Shown piece after piece: positions 16,996 through 27,332 of a stretch of DNA of 64,000 bases (position 1 is its first letter; every line of letters begins with the position of its first letter). The DNA is taken from NCBI RefSeq assembly GCF_965221685.1, contig NZ_OZ244907.1; one strand, written 5' to 3'. Under the pieces are notes generated by a model. That model searched no databases. It saw only the letters and a program-made list of their open reading frames with translations, and had not been told where the DNA came from. The translations under genes and the position numbers were made by a program. This DNA is from Palauibacter sp022826685 (GTDB lineage: Bacteria; Gemmatimonadota; Gemmatimonadetes; Palauibacterales; Palauibacteraceae).

Positions 16996-17189
16996 GGCCC
17001 GCCGCCCAGAAGCCAGCCCCAGAGCCCGATGTAGCCGAAGCCCAGGAGCACGAGGATGAGCAGCGCGAGCCACGGATTGAGTCGCGGGAGCGCGATCCGA
17101 TCCATGCGGCCCGGATCCGGCGGGTCAGCCGGCGGCGGCTCCGGCAATGGCCCGTCGGATCGCCCGGCGGATCGGGTCGGCCGGGTCAC
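16992..17189 (-). CDS. Small single-span membrane protein coupled to symporter
   Basis: A 65-residue protein with a proline-rich, charged N-terminal half and one strongly hydrophobic C-terminal helix (NPWLALLILVLLGFGYIGLW). GTG start overlaps the hyuA stop (GTGA) and its TGA overlaps the symporter ATG (ATGA), so it is locked between two real genes. Small membrane partners are known for several secondary transporter families; a regulatory or stability subunit of the symporter is the likely role. I do not recognise a named family. Confidence 0.8.
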   Translation of the reverse strand: MTRPTRSAGRSDGPLPEPPPADPPDPGRMDRIALPRLNPWLALLILVLLGFGYIGLWGWLLGGGP

Positions 17190-19339
17190 GGGGCACCGCC
17201 CGGAGAGACGAGGAGGTTGCCGAATTCGTCCACCTCGGCGCGATATCCGGCGTGCAGGAGCGTGGTGGAGTCGACCTCCTCGATGATCGCGGGGCCCGCC
17301 ACGAGGTGGCCCGCCGACAGCCGTGCCCGGTCGTAGATCGCGGTCTCGACGAAGCCGCCGGCGTCGGAGAAGAACACCTGTCTCGTCCCGCGTTGCGCGT
17401 CGGCCACGCCCTTCCCGTTCGAGCCGATCCTCGGGAGGCGCGGCCGGGCGATCCGACCGATGGCCGTGACCGTGAAGTTCACGAGTTCGACCGGCTCTTC
17501 CGGATACCCGTGTCCATAGGCTCGCTCGTGCTCCGCGTGGAAACGGCGTACCGCGTCGGCTAGCGCGGGGGCGTCCAATCCGCCGCCCGCCCCGTCGCCG
17601 GCCGCTTCACCCGGCAGCGTCACGGCCACCTCGGACGACTGCCCGGCATACCGCATCTCGATTCCGCGCCGGAACTCCATGTCCGCGGCAGCCACGCCCT
17701 CGCGCCGGAGCGTGCGTCGACCCTCCTCCTCCATCGCCTCGAAGAGCTCCCGTATCCGCGCGGTGAGCCCGCCCCCCGCAACGTCCGCGTCATCGGCGGC
17801 CATGACCCGGGTGCGTGAGAACTCGTGGCGGAGGTCCGTCACGAGAAGGCCGAGGGCGGACGCCGTCCCGGGGCTCGGAGGCACCACGAGCGTCGGAATC
17901 TGCATCTCCATGCACAGCCGGTTCGCGTGGAGCGGCCCGGCCCCGCCGAAGGCGACCATGGTCAGCTCCCGCGGGTCGTTGCCCCGGCGCACGGTTACGA
18001 GGCGCAGCGCGTTGATCATCGTCGCGTTCGCGATCTCAATGATCCCGTTGGCCGCCTCGATCGGGTCCAGCCCGAGCGGCTCGGCGCAGCGCTCCCGGAT
18101 CCCGGCCGCGGCCGCCTCCACGTCGAGCGGCATCTCGCCGCCCAGGAAGTATTCGGGGTTCAGCCGGCCGAGTACGAGGTTCGCGTCCGTAATCGTCGGC
18201 TCGGTCCCGCCTCGCCCGTAGCAGATGGGTCCCGGGTCCGCGCCCGCGCTCCGGGGCCCCACGCGAAGCCCTCCTCCGGCGTCCACCCAGGCGAGGCTCC
18301 CCCCACCCGCGCCCACCTCCACGAGATCGATGACCGGCGTGCGGATCGGATAGCCGGCCGCCCGCGTCATCCCCTGCCCCGGCTGCGCCTGCGCGCCGAC
18401 CTCGTATTCCTTCGTGACCCGGGGACGTCCGTCGAGGACCAGGCCGGCCTTCGCCGTCGTCCCTCCCATGTCGAACGAAATCAGGTCTGCGTGACCGAGC
18501 CGCCCCGCGATGAAGTTGGCGGAGACCACGCCCGCCGCCGGACCCGACTCGACCATGAACACCGGCTTGCTCGCCGCCTGTTCCGCGGTCAGCACCCCGC
18601 CGTTCGACTGCATGACGAGAAGCTCGGCCTCGAGACCGGCCCGACCCAGCCCCTCCTCGATCCCCGCGAGATAGCGCGCGACGACGGGGACGATGCAGGC
18701 GTTGATCACGCACGTGCTGGCCCGGAAATACTCCCGGAATTCCGGACAAACGCTCGATGAGAGGGAGATGAGAAGCTCCGGATCCTCTTCCCGAAGGACT
18801 TCGGCCACCCGCTCTTCGTGAACGGGATTCGCGTAGCCGTGCAGGAGGCACACGGCGACGGACCGGACCTCGTGCGCCCGCAGCGCCGCGGCGATCTCCT
18901 GGACAGCGCCCTCATCGAGCGCCTTGAGCACGTTACCCGCCGCGTCCAGCCGCTCCGGCACCTCGAAGCACAGGTCGCGCGGCACGAGCGGGCGGAGCTT
19001 CTCGAAGTGTACGTCGTAGAGGGAAGGCCTGACCTGGCGGGCGATCTCGAGCATGTCGCCGAAGCCCTCGGTCGTTACGAAGGCCGTCTTCGGCGTCTTC
19101 CCCTCGATGAGGGAGTTGGTGGCGACCGTCGTGCCGTGGACCAGGTGGGAGATGGCGCCGGGATCGACCGCGCCGGCTTCGAGCGCGCGCGCCACCGCCG
19201 CCATGAAGCCGATGGAGGGATCCGCGGGCGTGGAAGGGACCTTCGCCGTATCGATGCGCCCCGTCTCTTCACAGATCAGAACCGCGTCCGTGAAGGTGCC
19301 GCCCACATCTATCCCGAGGTGGAACCGGTTGCCCGTCAT
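17186..19339 (-). CDS. hyuA: Hydantoinase A/oxoprolinase subunit
   Basis: A 717-residue HyuA-family ATPase subunit. The N-terminus has the actin-like phosphate-binding motif GIDVGGTFTDAVLI, followed by HGTTVATNSLIEGK, then FDMGGTTAKAGLV as the second nucleotide-binding loop, GAGGGSLAWVDAGGGLRVGP and MVAFGGAGPLHA. The ATG at 19339 follows GGAGG with six bases between and was preferred over an in-frame start 13 codons upstream. First gene of a five-gene coupled operon with the membrane peptide, symporter, hyuB and FAD oxidase. Activates or opens a cyclic amide with ATP together with HyuB; substrate inferred only. Confidence 0.92.
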   Translation of the reverse strand: MTGNRFHLGIDVGGTFTDAVLICEETGRIDTAKVPSTPADPSIGFMAAVARALEAGAVDPGAISHLVHGTTVATNSLIEGKTPKTAFVTTEGFGDMLEIARQVRPSLYDVHFEKLRPLVPRDLCFEVPERLDAAGNVLKALDEGAVQEIAAALRAHEVRSVAVCLLHGYANPVHEERVAEVLREEDPELLISLSSSVCPEFREYFRASTCVINACIVPVVARYLAGIEEGLGRAGLEAELLVMQSNGGVLTAEQAASKPVFMVESGPAAGVVSANFIAGRLGHADLISFDMGGTTAKAGLVLDGRPRVTKEYEVGAQAQPGQGMTRAAGYPIRTPVIDLVEVGAGGGSLAWVDAGGGLRVGPRSAGADPGPICYGRGGTEPTITDANLVLGRLNPEYFLGGEMPLDVEAAAAGIRERCAEPLGLDPIEAANGIIEIANATMINALRLVTVRRGNDPRELTMVAFGGAGPLHANRLCMEMQIPTLVVPPSPGTASALGLLVTDLRHEFSRTRVMAADDADVAGGGLTARIRELFEAMEEEGRRTLRREGVAAADMEFRRGIEMRYAGQSSEVAVTLPGEAAGDGAGGGLDAPALADAVRRFHAEHERAYGHGYPEEPVELVNFTVTAIGRIARPRLPRIGSNGKGVADAQRGTRQVFFSDAGGFVETAIYDRARLSAGHLVAGPAIIEEVDSTTLLHAGYRAEVDEFGNLLVSPGGAP

Positions 19340-19507
19340 CGCGCCTCCAACGTTCGACGCGGGTGTTTCCCGTGACAAGGCACCCTCGTGCGCGACCCGG
19401 TGCGCCGCCGCATGCCACGTCTGGACGCTGTGGTCGGCGTCCGTAGGTTGGGAATCGTGGAGATCTTGCCGTGGATCATCCCCTCGTCACCCACCGGAGG
19501 AGGCCTC

Positions 19508-21454
19508 ATGGACCGCAGATCGTTCGTTCGAGCCGGACTGGCGGGAGCGGGCATGGCCGGACTCGGCTCCGCGTTCGACCCGGAGCGGCTGGCCGGAAGC
19601 GACGAGGCAGCCAGCCGCGGGCTCTCCGCGGAGACGGAGGGGGATGTCGTCATCGTGAAGGACGTGCCCGTCCCCATGCGGGACGGCCTCGACCTCATGA
19701 CGGATCTCTACCTGCCGGCCGTGGACGGCGTCCCGCTGGAGGAACCCCTCCCCGCCGTCCTCGCGCGGACTCCGTACGACAAAATGCGCCCGATCTCCAT
19801 CGACCACGCGATGTTCTTCGCGCGGAACGGGTACGTCTCCGTCGTCCAGGACTGCCGCGGGCGCTTCAACTCGGGGGGTGACTTCTTCCCCTTCGTGCAG
19901 GAGCCGGAGGACGGCTACGACACGGTCGAGTGGGTCGCCCGGCACCCCTCCTGCGACGGCCAGGTGGGGACGTACGGCGTGTCTTACCAGGCGTGGGTCC
20001 AGTTCGAGACCGCGACGCTGAACCCGCCCAGCCTCAAGACGATGATCCCCTACGAGGGGCCGACGAACGCCTACACCTACAGCATGAAGTGCGGCGGCGC
20101 CCTGGGTCTGGGGTTGCTGCAGTGGATTCTGTCCGTCGCGTCGAACGGGAACGAGGCGCGGGCGAACCCGCAGATCACCGAGGCGATCAACGAGATGCGG
20201 ACCGGGCAGACCTTCCTCGACTGGGCCTCGCGCATCCCGTGGCGGCGCGGAGAGACGCCGCTCAGCCTCGCGCCGACCTACGAGGAAGCCGCCTTCCAGC
20301 TCTACTTCGACAACTACGACTACGGCGACTTCTGGCGGCAGCCGGGGCTGGGCATGGACGAGCACTTCGAGTCGTACCCGGATATGCCGATCCTGTGGGT
20401 CGTGGGCTGGTTCGACTGGTACCCGCGCACGATCAGCGACGGATACCAGGCGATGGAGCGCATGGGGCGGGAGAACCAGCACATCCTCATCGGCCCCTGG
20501 ACGCACAACAACTTCGCCTCGTCGATCGGAGACGTGAACTTCGGCACGGAGGGCGCCCGGGTCGTCACCTACGACGACTACCTGAACCTCGAACTCCGCT
20601 GGTTCGACCGCTGGCTGAAGGGCGACGAGAGCGCCGACGTGTGGGCCCCCGCGAAGTACTTCATCATGGGCGGCGGAGACGGGCGGAAGGCGGAAAACGG
20701 GCGCCTGAATCAGGGCGGCGAGTGGCGGTACGAGGAGCACTGGCCCCCGGCCGCGGCCCGGGCCACCGAGTTCCACCTCCACGAGGGCGGAGGGCTCGCC
20801 CCGGAGGCACCCTCCGCGCGCGCCTCATCGACGACCTATACGTACGACCCGCGCAATTCGGTCTCCAGCAACGGCCGCTGCATCGTGGCCTACGGACCCG
20901 CGCTCGAGTTCGGGTTCCAGGGGATGGGCCCGCGCGACCAGATCGAGATGGAGACGCTGCCCGGCCACGGGATCCCCGGCATGCCCATTGCCTCCCGCCC
21001 GGACGTGCTCGTGTTCCAAACCGATCCGCTCCCCGATGACCTGACGATCGCCGGAGACATCACGGCAGTCCTCTTCGTCTCATCGGACGCGCCGGACACC
21101 GACTTCTACGTGAAGCTCCTCGATGTCCACCCGACGAGCCCGGACTACCCGAGCGGCTACGCCTTCCCGGTCTCCGAGGGGATCCTCCGAGCACGCTACC
21201 GGGACGGGTTCGAGCAGTCCGTGCTCATGGAGGAGGGGGAGGTCTACCGCCTCGAGTTCCCGCTCGAACCCGCGGCGAACCTCTTCAAGGCGGGACACCG
21301 CATCCGGGTCGACGTCTACAGCAGCAGCTTCCCCAACTTCGACATCAACCGAAACACGGGAAATCCGCGCGACCGCACGTGGCGCGTCGCGAACAACACC
21401 GTCCACCACGAGGCCGCCCACGCCTCACACGTGCTGCTGCCCCTGATGCCCTGA
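19508..21454 (+). CDS. CocE/NonD-family serine hydrolase, Tat-type signal
   Basis: A 648-residue alpha/beta hydrolase of the CocE / X-Pro dipeptidyl-peptidase (S15) group. The start at 19508 follows GGAGGAGG and gives MDRRSFVRAG, a twin-arginine export signal. The hydrolase core starts at VPMRDGLDLMTDLYLP; the nucleophile serine sits in GTYGVSYQAW, and GPWTHNN carries the candidate catalytic His. The C-terminal half is a jelly-roll domain with DTDFYVKLLDV and the closing RIRVDVYSSSFPNFDINRNTG, as in cocaine esterase. Acts on an ester or acyl-peptide outside the cytoplasm; substrate unknown. It is divergent from the hyu operon (168-bp gap). Confidence 0.9.
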   Translation: MDRRSFVRAGLAGAGMAGLGSAFDPERLAGSDEAASRGLSAETEGDVVIVKDVPVPMRDGLDLMTDLYLPAVDGVPLEEPLPAVLARTPYDKMRPISIDHAMFFARNGYVSVVQDCRGRFNSGGDFFPFVQEPEDGYDTVEWVARHPSCDGQVGTYGVSYQAWVQFETATLNPPSLKTMIPYEGPTNAYTYSMKCGGALGLGLLQWILSVASNGNEARANPQITEAINEMRTGQTFLDWASRIPWRRGETPLSLAPTYEEAAFQLYFDNYDYGDFWRQPGLGMDEHFESYPDMPILWVVGWFDWYPRTISDGYQAMERMGRENQHILIGPWTHNNFASSIGDVNFGTEGARVVTYDDYLNLELRWFDRWLKGDESADVWAPAKYFIMGGGDGRKAENGRLNQGGEWRYEEHWPPAAARATEFHLHEGGGLAPEAPSARASSTTYTYDPRNSVSSNGRCIVAYGPALEFGFQGMGPRDQIEMETLPGHGIPGMPIASRPDVLVFQTDPLPDDLTIAGDITAVLFVSSDAPDTDFYVKLLDVHPTSPDYPSGYAFPVSEGILRARYRDGFEQSVLMEEGEVYRLEFPLEPAANLFKAGHRIRVDVYSSSFPNFDINRNTGNPRDRTWRVANNTVHHEAAHASHVLLPLMP

Positions 21455-21475
21455 CGCGGATCGCACGGCGTGGCG

Positions 21476-23083
21476 CTACTGCTTCGGCGTGCCGGTGGCC
21501 CAGTCGAGGGCGATGGGGTTCGTGGGGAGCGCGTCGATGTCGACGACCCGGCCACCCCTGATGACCGTCGATAGTTGCCGGATGTTCGCGATGTCGGTGA
21601 GCGGGTCCGCGTCGAGGACCAGGACGTCCGCCGCCTTTCCCGCCTCGAGCGTGCCGTACTCGTCGAGCGCCTTGCTCGCGATGGCGCCGTTCTTCGTCGC
21701 GGCCGTGATCGCCTCCATGGGCGTCATGCCGAGTTCGACCAGCCCCTCGATCGCGAAGATCGTGCCCAGGCCGGGCAGCTGGTGCTCCATGTTCTCGGGT
21801 TCCTCGCGCAGGAAGTCCGCGGCCACGCCGCCGCGTCCGAACAGGGTGTTGTCCGTGCCGACCGTCACGATGCAGCCGGCCTCGATGAGCTTCTTCGAGT
21901 TCGTCCGCTTCGTCGTCCAGCGTCCCTCCATCACGGATCCCGGCTGCGGGAGGCCGGTGTCCTGGACACGGCGGCGGATCTCCGCGGTCGTCGGGGGGAT
22001 GCGTCGGTGGCGCTCACCGGCCTGGGCCTCGGCGAGTTCCTCCCGGGCGCGCTCCATGTTGCGGACGTGGAACTGCCAGCTGGGGCCCGTGAACTGGTTG
22101 ATGAGCATCGAGCACACGATGTCGCGCTCCACGATCATGTCAACGAGTTCATCGGTGATCGTGCGGTTCCCGACGTTGTCCGGGTGCTGGATGAGGTCGA
22201 TCCCCGCGAGAATCGAGAGACGGAGGCCCTCCAGGCTTGTGGCGTGGGTCTCGGCCACGAGGCCGCGCTTGTGCGTCTCCTCGACGATCACCCGCTGGGC
22301 GCGCGGTGAGAACGAGATCCCCGCCGGATAGTTGAAGTGGTGCGTGGCGCCGTACTTGATGAAGTCGGGCCCGTGGTCGAGGTAGGCATTGATCGCGGCC
22401 CGCAGTTCGTCCGGCGTCATGTGCATCATTTCCTCGCCGCTTCCGAGCGTGACTTCATCGTTCATCTGCTCGGCGAAGAAGCTGATCTCCGACTCGGGAA
22501 GCCCGGCGAAGGTCTCCGAGGCGGGCCCGCCCCAGCCCACGATGTTGCCGGCGAGGTAGGTGCGCGGGCCCACCTCCTCCCCGGAGTCGATCTTCTTCTT
22601 GACCCGCTGCATGGGCCGCAGCACGCCGTAGCTGTCGCGGACGGTCGTCACGCCGTGCTTGAGGTGGAGCTGAAGCCCCTGCACGATGAGTTGCTCGTGG
22701 TGGGGCCAGTACGCCGCGTGCTCCTCGACGCGCGCGCCGCGCCCGAAGGCGAGCGACATGTGGACGTTGGTGTCCACGAACCCCGGCGTGACGAACTTCC
22801 CGCTCCCGTCGATCACTTCGGCGCCCTCAGGGACGGCCACCGACGCGCGCGGACCGACGGCGGAGATCCGGTCGCCTTCGATGACGATCGTCCCGTCGGC
22901 GATGGGGACGCCCCCGTGTCCGTCGATGATCGTCGCCCCGACGATGGCGAGGCGCGCCGGGGATTCCTGTGCGACAGCGCAAGCGGGGACTAACGTGCTG
23001 GTCAATACTGCAAGGAGACCTGTGCGAGCGAACGCACCGACCTTTGACGAATGACCCCTCTTTCCATCCGGTCGTGCTTGCAT
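21476..23083 (-). CDS. Secreted amidohydrolase family protein
   Basis: A 535-residue metal-dependent hydrolase with a signal peptide (FARTGLLAVLTSTLVPACAVAQ). The composite beta domain (LAIVGATIIDGHGGVPIADG) precedes the barrel entry VTPGFVDTNVHMSLA, where one of the two usual HxH histidines is replaced by Asn (NVH). Later elements are AETHATSLEGLRLSILAGIDLIQHPDNV (two metal-site histidines), VGTDNTLFG (catalytic Asp) and the C-terminal GTLEAGKAADVLVLDADPL. The start was placed at the ATG preceding the signal peptide. Substrate unknown; probably part of the same exported amide-degrading repertoire as the genes at the window start. Confidence 0.88.
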   Translation of the reverse strand: MQARPDGKRGHSSKVGAFARTGLLAVLTSTLVPACAVAQESPARLAIVGATIIDGHGGVPIADGTIVIEGDRISAVGPRASVAVPEGAEVIDGSGKFVTPGFVDTNVHMSLAFGRGARVEEHAAYWPHHEQLIVQGLQLHLKHGVTTVRDSYGVLRPMQRVKKKIDSGEEVGPRTYLAGNIVGWGGPASETFAGLPESEISFFAEQMNDEVTLGSGEEMMHMTPDELRAAINAYLDHGPDFIKYGATHHFNYPAGISFSPRAQRVIVEETHKRGLVAETHATSLEGLRLSILAGIDLIQHPDNVGNRTITDELVDMIVERDIVCSMLINQFTGPSWQFHVRNMERAREELAEAQAGERHRRIPPTTAEIRRRVQDTGLPQPGSVMEGRWTTKRTNSKKLIEAGCIVTVGTDNTLFGRGGVAADFLREEPENMEHQLPGLGTIFAIEGLVELGMTPMEAITAATKNGAIASKALDEYGTLEAGKAADVLVLDADPLTDIANIRQLSTVIRGGRVVDIDALPTNPIALDWATGTPKQ

Positions 23084-23250
23084 GGTTTTCTCAACTCCGG
23101 TCGGTACCGTCCATTGGCGTGTGCGGGCGAAGCCCGGACGAGCGCTCGCGATGCTTCTTACGTTGAGCCCAGCAGCCGAGATTGCCAAGAAGGGCGATCG
23201 TTCAAGGGAAGGATGTCGTCGTCGGCAGGCGACAGCGGAAAGGCCGGTTC

Positions 23251-23658
23251 TTACGTCAACCGCTCGAACTTGCCTCGGTCCGAGATGCCGAAGATAAACG
23301 GCCGCTCGGTCTTGGCGGCTAGCTCCTTGATCCTTTGAAGGTGCTTGAGGATCAGGATGGCTAGTTCATCCGTGGACCTCTCTGCGCGACCGGTGAACAC
23401 GAAGGCTCCCACGCCCGCCCCCAACAGGGCGCGACGCTCATGTGGACGGGAGCGAATGCGTTTGTCTTGAGTAACGAGGAACCAGCCTTTGTCGCCGATG
23501 GCAGGCAGGAATCGCACGTCCGGCGTCCCTCGCTCGAATTCGTCGAGCAGATGAACCACATCGTGTTCAAGTGCCCGGAGGGCTCGCACGATGCGGTCAC
23601 TGACGTTCTCGTCAAAGAATAGAGTGGGCTCCGACGGCGTGATGCCGCTAGGCGGCAC
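23251..23658 (-). CDS. DUF5615-type PIN-like toxin
   Basis: A protein of about 135 residues in the DUF5615/Mut7-C PIN-like group. LFFDENVSDRIVRALRALEHDVVHL carries the N-terminal Asp/Glu, and GWFLVTQDKRIR a second acidic position, as expected for a PIN-fold metal site. It directly follows, and overlaps, a DUF433 antitoxin gene, the usual arrangement for this class of TA pair. No ATG exists at the 5' end: GTG at 23658 is used here, TTG at 23673 is the alternative. Predicted RNase toxin; the activity is inferred from family. Confidence 0.8.
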   Translation of the reverse strand: MPPSGITPSEPTLFFDENVSDRIVRALRALEHDVVHLLDEFERGTPDVRFLPAIGDKGWFLVTQDKRIRSRPHERRALLGAGVGAFVFTGRAERSTDELAILILKHLQRIKELAAKTERPFIFGISDRGKFERLT

Positions 23659-24385
23659 GGAGGATTCGTTCAAATCTCAAGGCTGCGCGCGCCGGTTCCG
23701 AATCAAGGCGGTAGGCGTCGGCCGCGTCCGCGACGGACGTGCGCGTTGCAAGTGCCGCGATCACGTCCGTGCGAACCCCCGTGCCTTCGACCACTGGGGC
23801 TCCAAAGGCGACGGCGGGGTCCAGGGTGACGGGGAATGCTCGTCCCAGCGGCCACCATTTGTGAGCGAGGGACCTCTTGTCGTCAAACGCCACTTCGTCC
23901 AGGAATCCCTCAACCAATCCACCCGCTTGGATTTGGAGATGGCCTCGGTGCGTCAATTCGAGGAAGTCAGGTGCTCCGTCCGAAGACAAGAACTCGATGA
24001 ACACGTTCCTGTCCGCCGTGTAGACCCGACGAGAGGCAAAAGGATGCGCAACGGGGTAGTGCTGCTGCGCATATCGACGTGCCTTCCTGATTCGCTGTAG
24101 GGAGAGGCCGCGATCGATCAGAACCTTCACCACCCGCAGTTCAATCAGATCAACAAAGGAAAGGGCAACCAGCCCCCGCCTCTCCGGAAGCGATGGCGGG
24201 ATCAGCGCGGGGCGTCGAACCGGAGTGACTTCACCACGTCGGTAGGTGTACCCCATAACCCAACGGTTGAGCCTGGTTGCGTGGACGCCCAGGAGTCGCG
24301 CGGCCTCGGCACGCGTGTAGAAGCCGACGCCGAGTCCGATCTCTCTACTAGCCTTCGTCACCTCCGGCTTTCGCGATGACTGCAA
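23648..24385 (-). CDS. DUF433 antitoxin with N-terminal MerR-like HTH
   Basis: A protein of about 245 residues. The N-terminal helix-turn-helix (GFYTRAEAARLLGVHATRLN) is followed by a spacer domain and a C-terminal DUF433 segment (FGAPVVEGTGVRTDVIAALA). DUF433 proteins are antitoxins of DUF5615 PIN-like toxins, and the toxin gene overlaps its 3' end. Start is uncertain: TTG at 24385 has AAGGAGG nine bases upstream and is preferred; GTG at 24361 is an alternative whose Shine-Dalgarno would be too close. It probably represses its own operon. Confidence 0.8.
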   Translation of the reverse strand: MQSSRKPEVTKASREIGLGVGFYTRAEAARLLGVHATRLNRWVMGYTYRRGEVTPVRRPALIPPSLPERRGLVALSFVDLIELRVVKVLIDRGLSLQRIRKARRYAQQHYPVAHPFASRRVYTADRNVFIEFLSSDGAPDFLELTHRGHLQIQAGGLVEGFLDEVAFDDKRSLAHKWWPLGRAFPVTLDPAVAFGAPVVEGTGVRTDVIAALATRTSVADAADAYRLDSEPARAALRFERILRAA

Positions 24386-24562
24386 CCGCTGACTCCTCCT
24401 TGTGAACGCTGAACGTGGCGCCAGGGCAGCGGCCACCAACGGCGGCCCCGACCGAGGCTGCCGACTCTCCAGATTGAAGCAGCAACGCCCAAGCAAGAGC
24501 ACGGCGTCGACCACGTCATTGTAATGTGGGCAGCTGGAAGCTGCTGCGATGAAGCGGAAAAA

Positions 24563-24636
24563 TCGGGGCGGCGAGATTTGAACTCGCGACCTCCTGAACC
24601 CCATTCAGGCGCGCTACCGGGCTGCGCCACGCCCCG
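24563..24636 (-). tRNA. tRNA-Pro(GGG)
   Basis: A 74-nt cloverleaf on the minus strand: 7-bp acceptor stem CGGGGCG/CGCCCCG, anticodon stem CCTGA/TCAGG with loop ATGGGGT giving anticodon GGG, and the T-arm GTTCAAATC. The 3' CCA is not encoded. Confidence 0.96.
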
Positions 24637-24638
24637 AT

Positions 24639-24755
24639 GTGGAGCGTGAAGCTAGCTTGTACCGTGATAGGGTCAAGCTGACGGCCGAACGGCTCGACGC
24701 TCCCACAGCCGACATCGACGACATGATTGCTGAGATCGCCGCTGGCAGGGCTTGA
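24639..24755 (+). pseudogene. Possible 3' fragment of a small antitoxin-like gene
   Basis: A 38-codon open frame starting right next to the tRNA-Pro gene and ending with a conserved-looking tail, ADIDDMIAEIAAGRA, which resembles the C-termini of small TA-linked proteins. No plausible ribosome binding site or N-terminal domain is present because the tRNA gene occupies the upstream DNA. It looks like a remnant left by an insertion or deletion at the tRNA, but it is too short to be sure. Confidence 0.3.
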
Positions 24756-24783
24756 AGCACTGAGCCTAGCGCCGACATCGTCA

Positions 24784-24809
24784 TATCCATATATTAGGAT
24801 TTATGGATA
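24784..24809. promoter_or_regulatory. Inverted repeat over the start of the ArsR-methyltransferase gene
   Basis: TATCCATA and TATGGATA form a perfect 8-bp inverted repeat separated by 10 bp, in a locally AT-rich patch. ArsR-family repressors bind such AT-rich dyads, so this is a good candidate autoregulatory operator. It covers the first possible ATG at 24803, which makes the second ATG at 24812 a plausible alternative start. Confidence 0.55.
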
Positions 24810-25780
24810 CGATGACCCTCCGGGCGCCGGCCCCGACGCGGGATCTTCTCTCACGCTTCGAATCCCTCGGGGACGAGAACCGTCTCAGGATCCTCACACT
24901 CCTGAACCGGAACGAGTTCACGGTGTCCGAACTCGTCTCCGTTCTGCAGCTCCCGCAGTCCACCGTCTCGCGCCACCTGAAGGTGCTCGCGGATGACGGT
25001 TGGGTGCGCCGACGGCAGGAGGGGAAGACTCGGTACTACCGGATGGAAGGCGACCTCGAGCCGGAAGCGCGGGAGCTGTGGCGGCTGGCAGAGGGGAGCC
25101 TCGCAGGCGCCCGCTGGATCGCGGACGACGCCGAGCGGGCCGAGAGCGTGCTCGCCGAGCGCCGGGACCGGGCCGCGGCCTTCTTCTCGGAGTCGGCGGC
25201 GAGATGGGACACGCTGCGGGACGAGTTGTTCGGGCGCGACGCGCGGTTCGCGGCGCTGTTCGGCCTGCTCGATCCGGAGTGGGTCGTGGGAGACCTGGGC
25301 GCGGGCACCGGAACGCTCGCGAACATGGTCGCCCCCTTCGTGAAGCGCGTCATTGCGGTCGACCGCTCGCCGGAAATGCTCGAAGCGGCAGCCGTCCGGC
25401 TGGGCGACTGCGGTAACGTCGATGTCCGTCAGGGCGAGTTGGAGTCGCTCCCCGTCGGCGACGGGGAACTCGACCTCGCCGTGCTGATGTTCGTCCTCCA
25501 TTTCACCGTGGAACCCGGACGGGCGCTGGCGGAGGCCGCGAGGACCTTGGCCCCCGGCGGCAGACTCCTCGTGCTCGACATGCGCGCGCACGCGCGGGAG
25601 GAGTATCGCGAGACCATGGGCCACCTTTGGCCCGGCTTCACGGAGGAGCAGATGCGGGACTGGACGGGTCTCGCCGGCCTCACAGCGTACCGTCACATTC
25701 CGCTCGCCCCGGATCCCGAGGCGTCCGGACCGGCCCTCTTCGCGGCCACCGCCAGGAAAGCTGCCTGCAACGCTGGCTAG
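24803..25780 (+). CDS. ArsR-family regulator fused to SAM-dependent methyltransferase
   Basis: A 325-residue two-domain protein. Residues of about 12-85 form a winged helix of the ArsR type (SLGDENRLRILTLLNRNEFTVSELV, then LPQSTVSRHLKVLADDGWV). Residues of about 135-320 form a class I methyltransferase with motif I VGDLGAGTGTLANMVAP, the acidic beta-2 end VIAVDRSPEML, and ALAEAARTLAPGGRLLVLDM. It lies 39 bp upstream of ahcY, on the same strand, and an inverted repeat overlaps its start. The fusion could sense SAM or SAH with its methyltransferase domain and control the methyl cycle; that role is inferred from context. Start may be 24812. Confidence 0.88.
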   Translation: MDTMTLRAPAPTRDLLSRFESLGDENRLRILTLLNRNEFTVSELVSVLQLPQSTVSRHLKVLADDGWVRRRQEGKTRYYRMEGDLEPEARELWRLAEGSLAGARWIADDAERAESVLAERRDRAAAFFSESAARWDTLRDELFGRDARFAALFGLLDPEWVVGDLGAGTGTLANMVAPFVKRVIAVDRSPEMLEAAAVRLGDCGNVDVRQGELESLPVGDGELDLAVLMFVLHFTVEPGRALAEAARTLAPGGRLLVLDMRAHAREEYRETMGHLWPGFTEEQMRDWTGLAGLTAYRHIPLAPDPEASGPALFAATARKAACNAG

Positions 25781-25819
25781 AACCCCTTAACGACGACTGA
25801 ACACCGAAGGAGATAGACG

Positions 25820-27313
<1,494 letters not shown>

Positions 27314-27332
27314 CACGAAACGGAGCAGGAGA

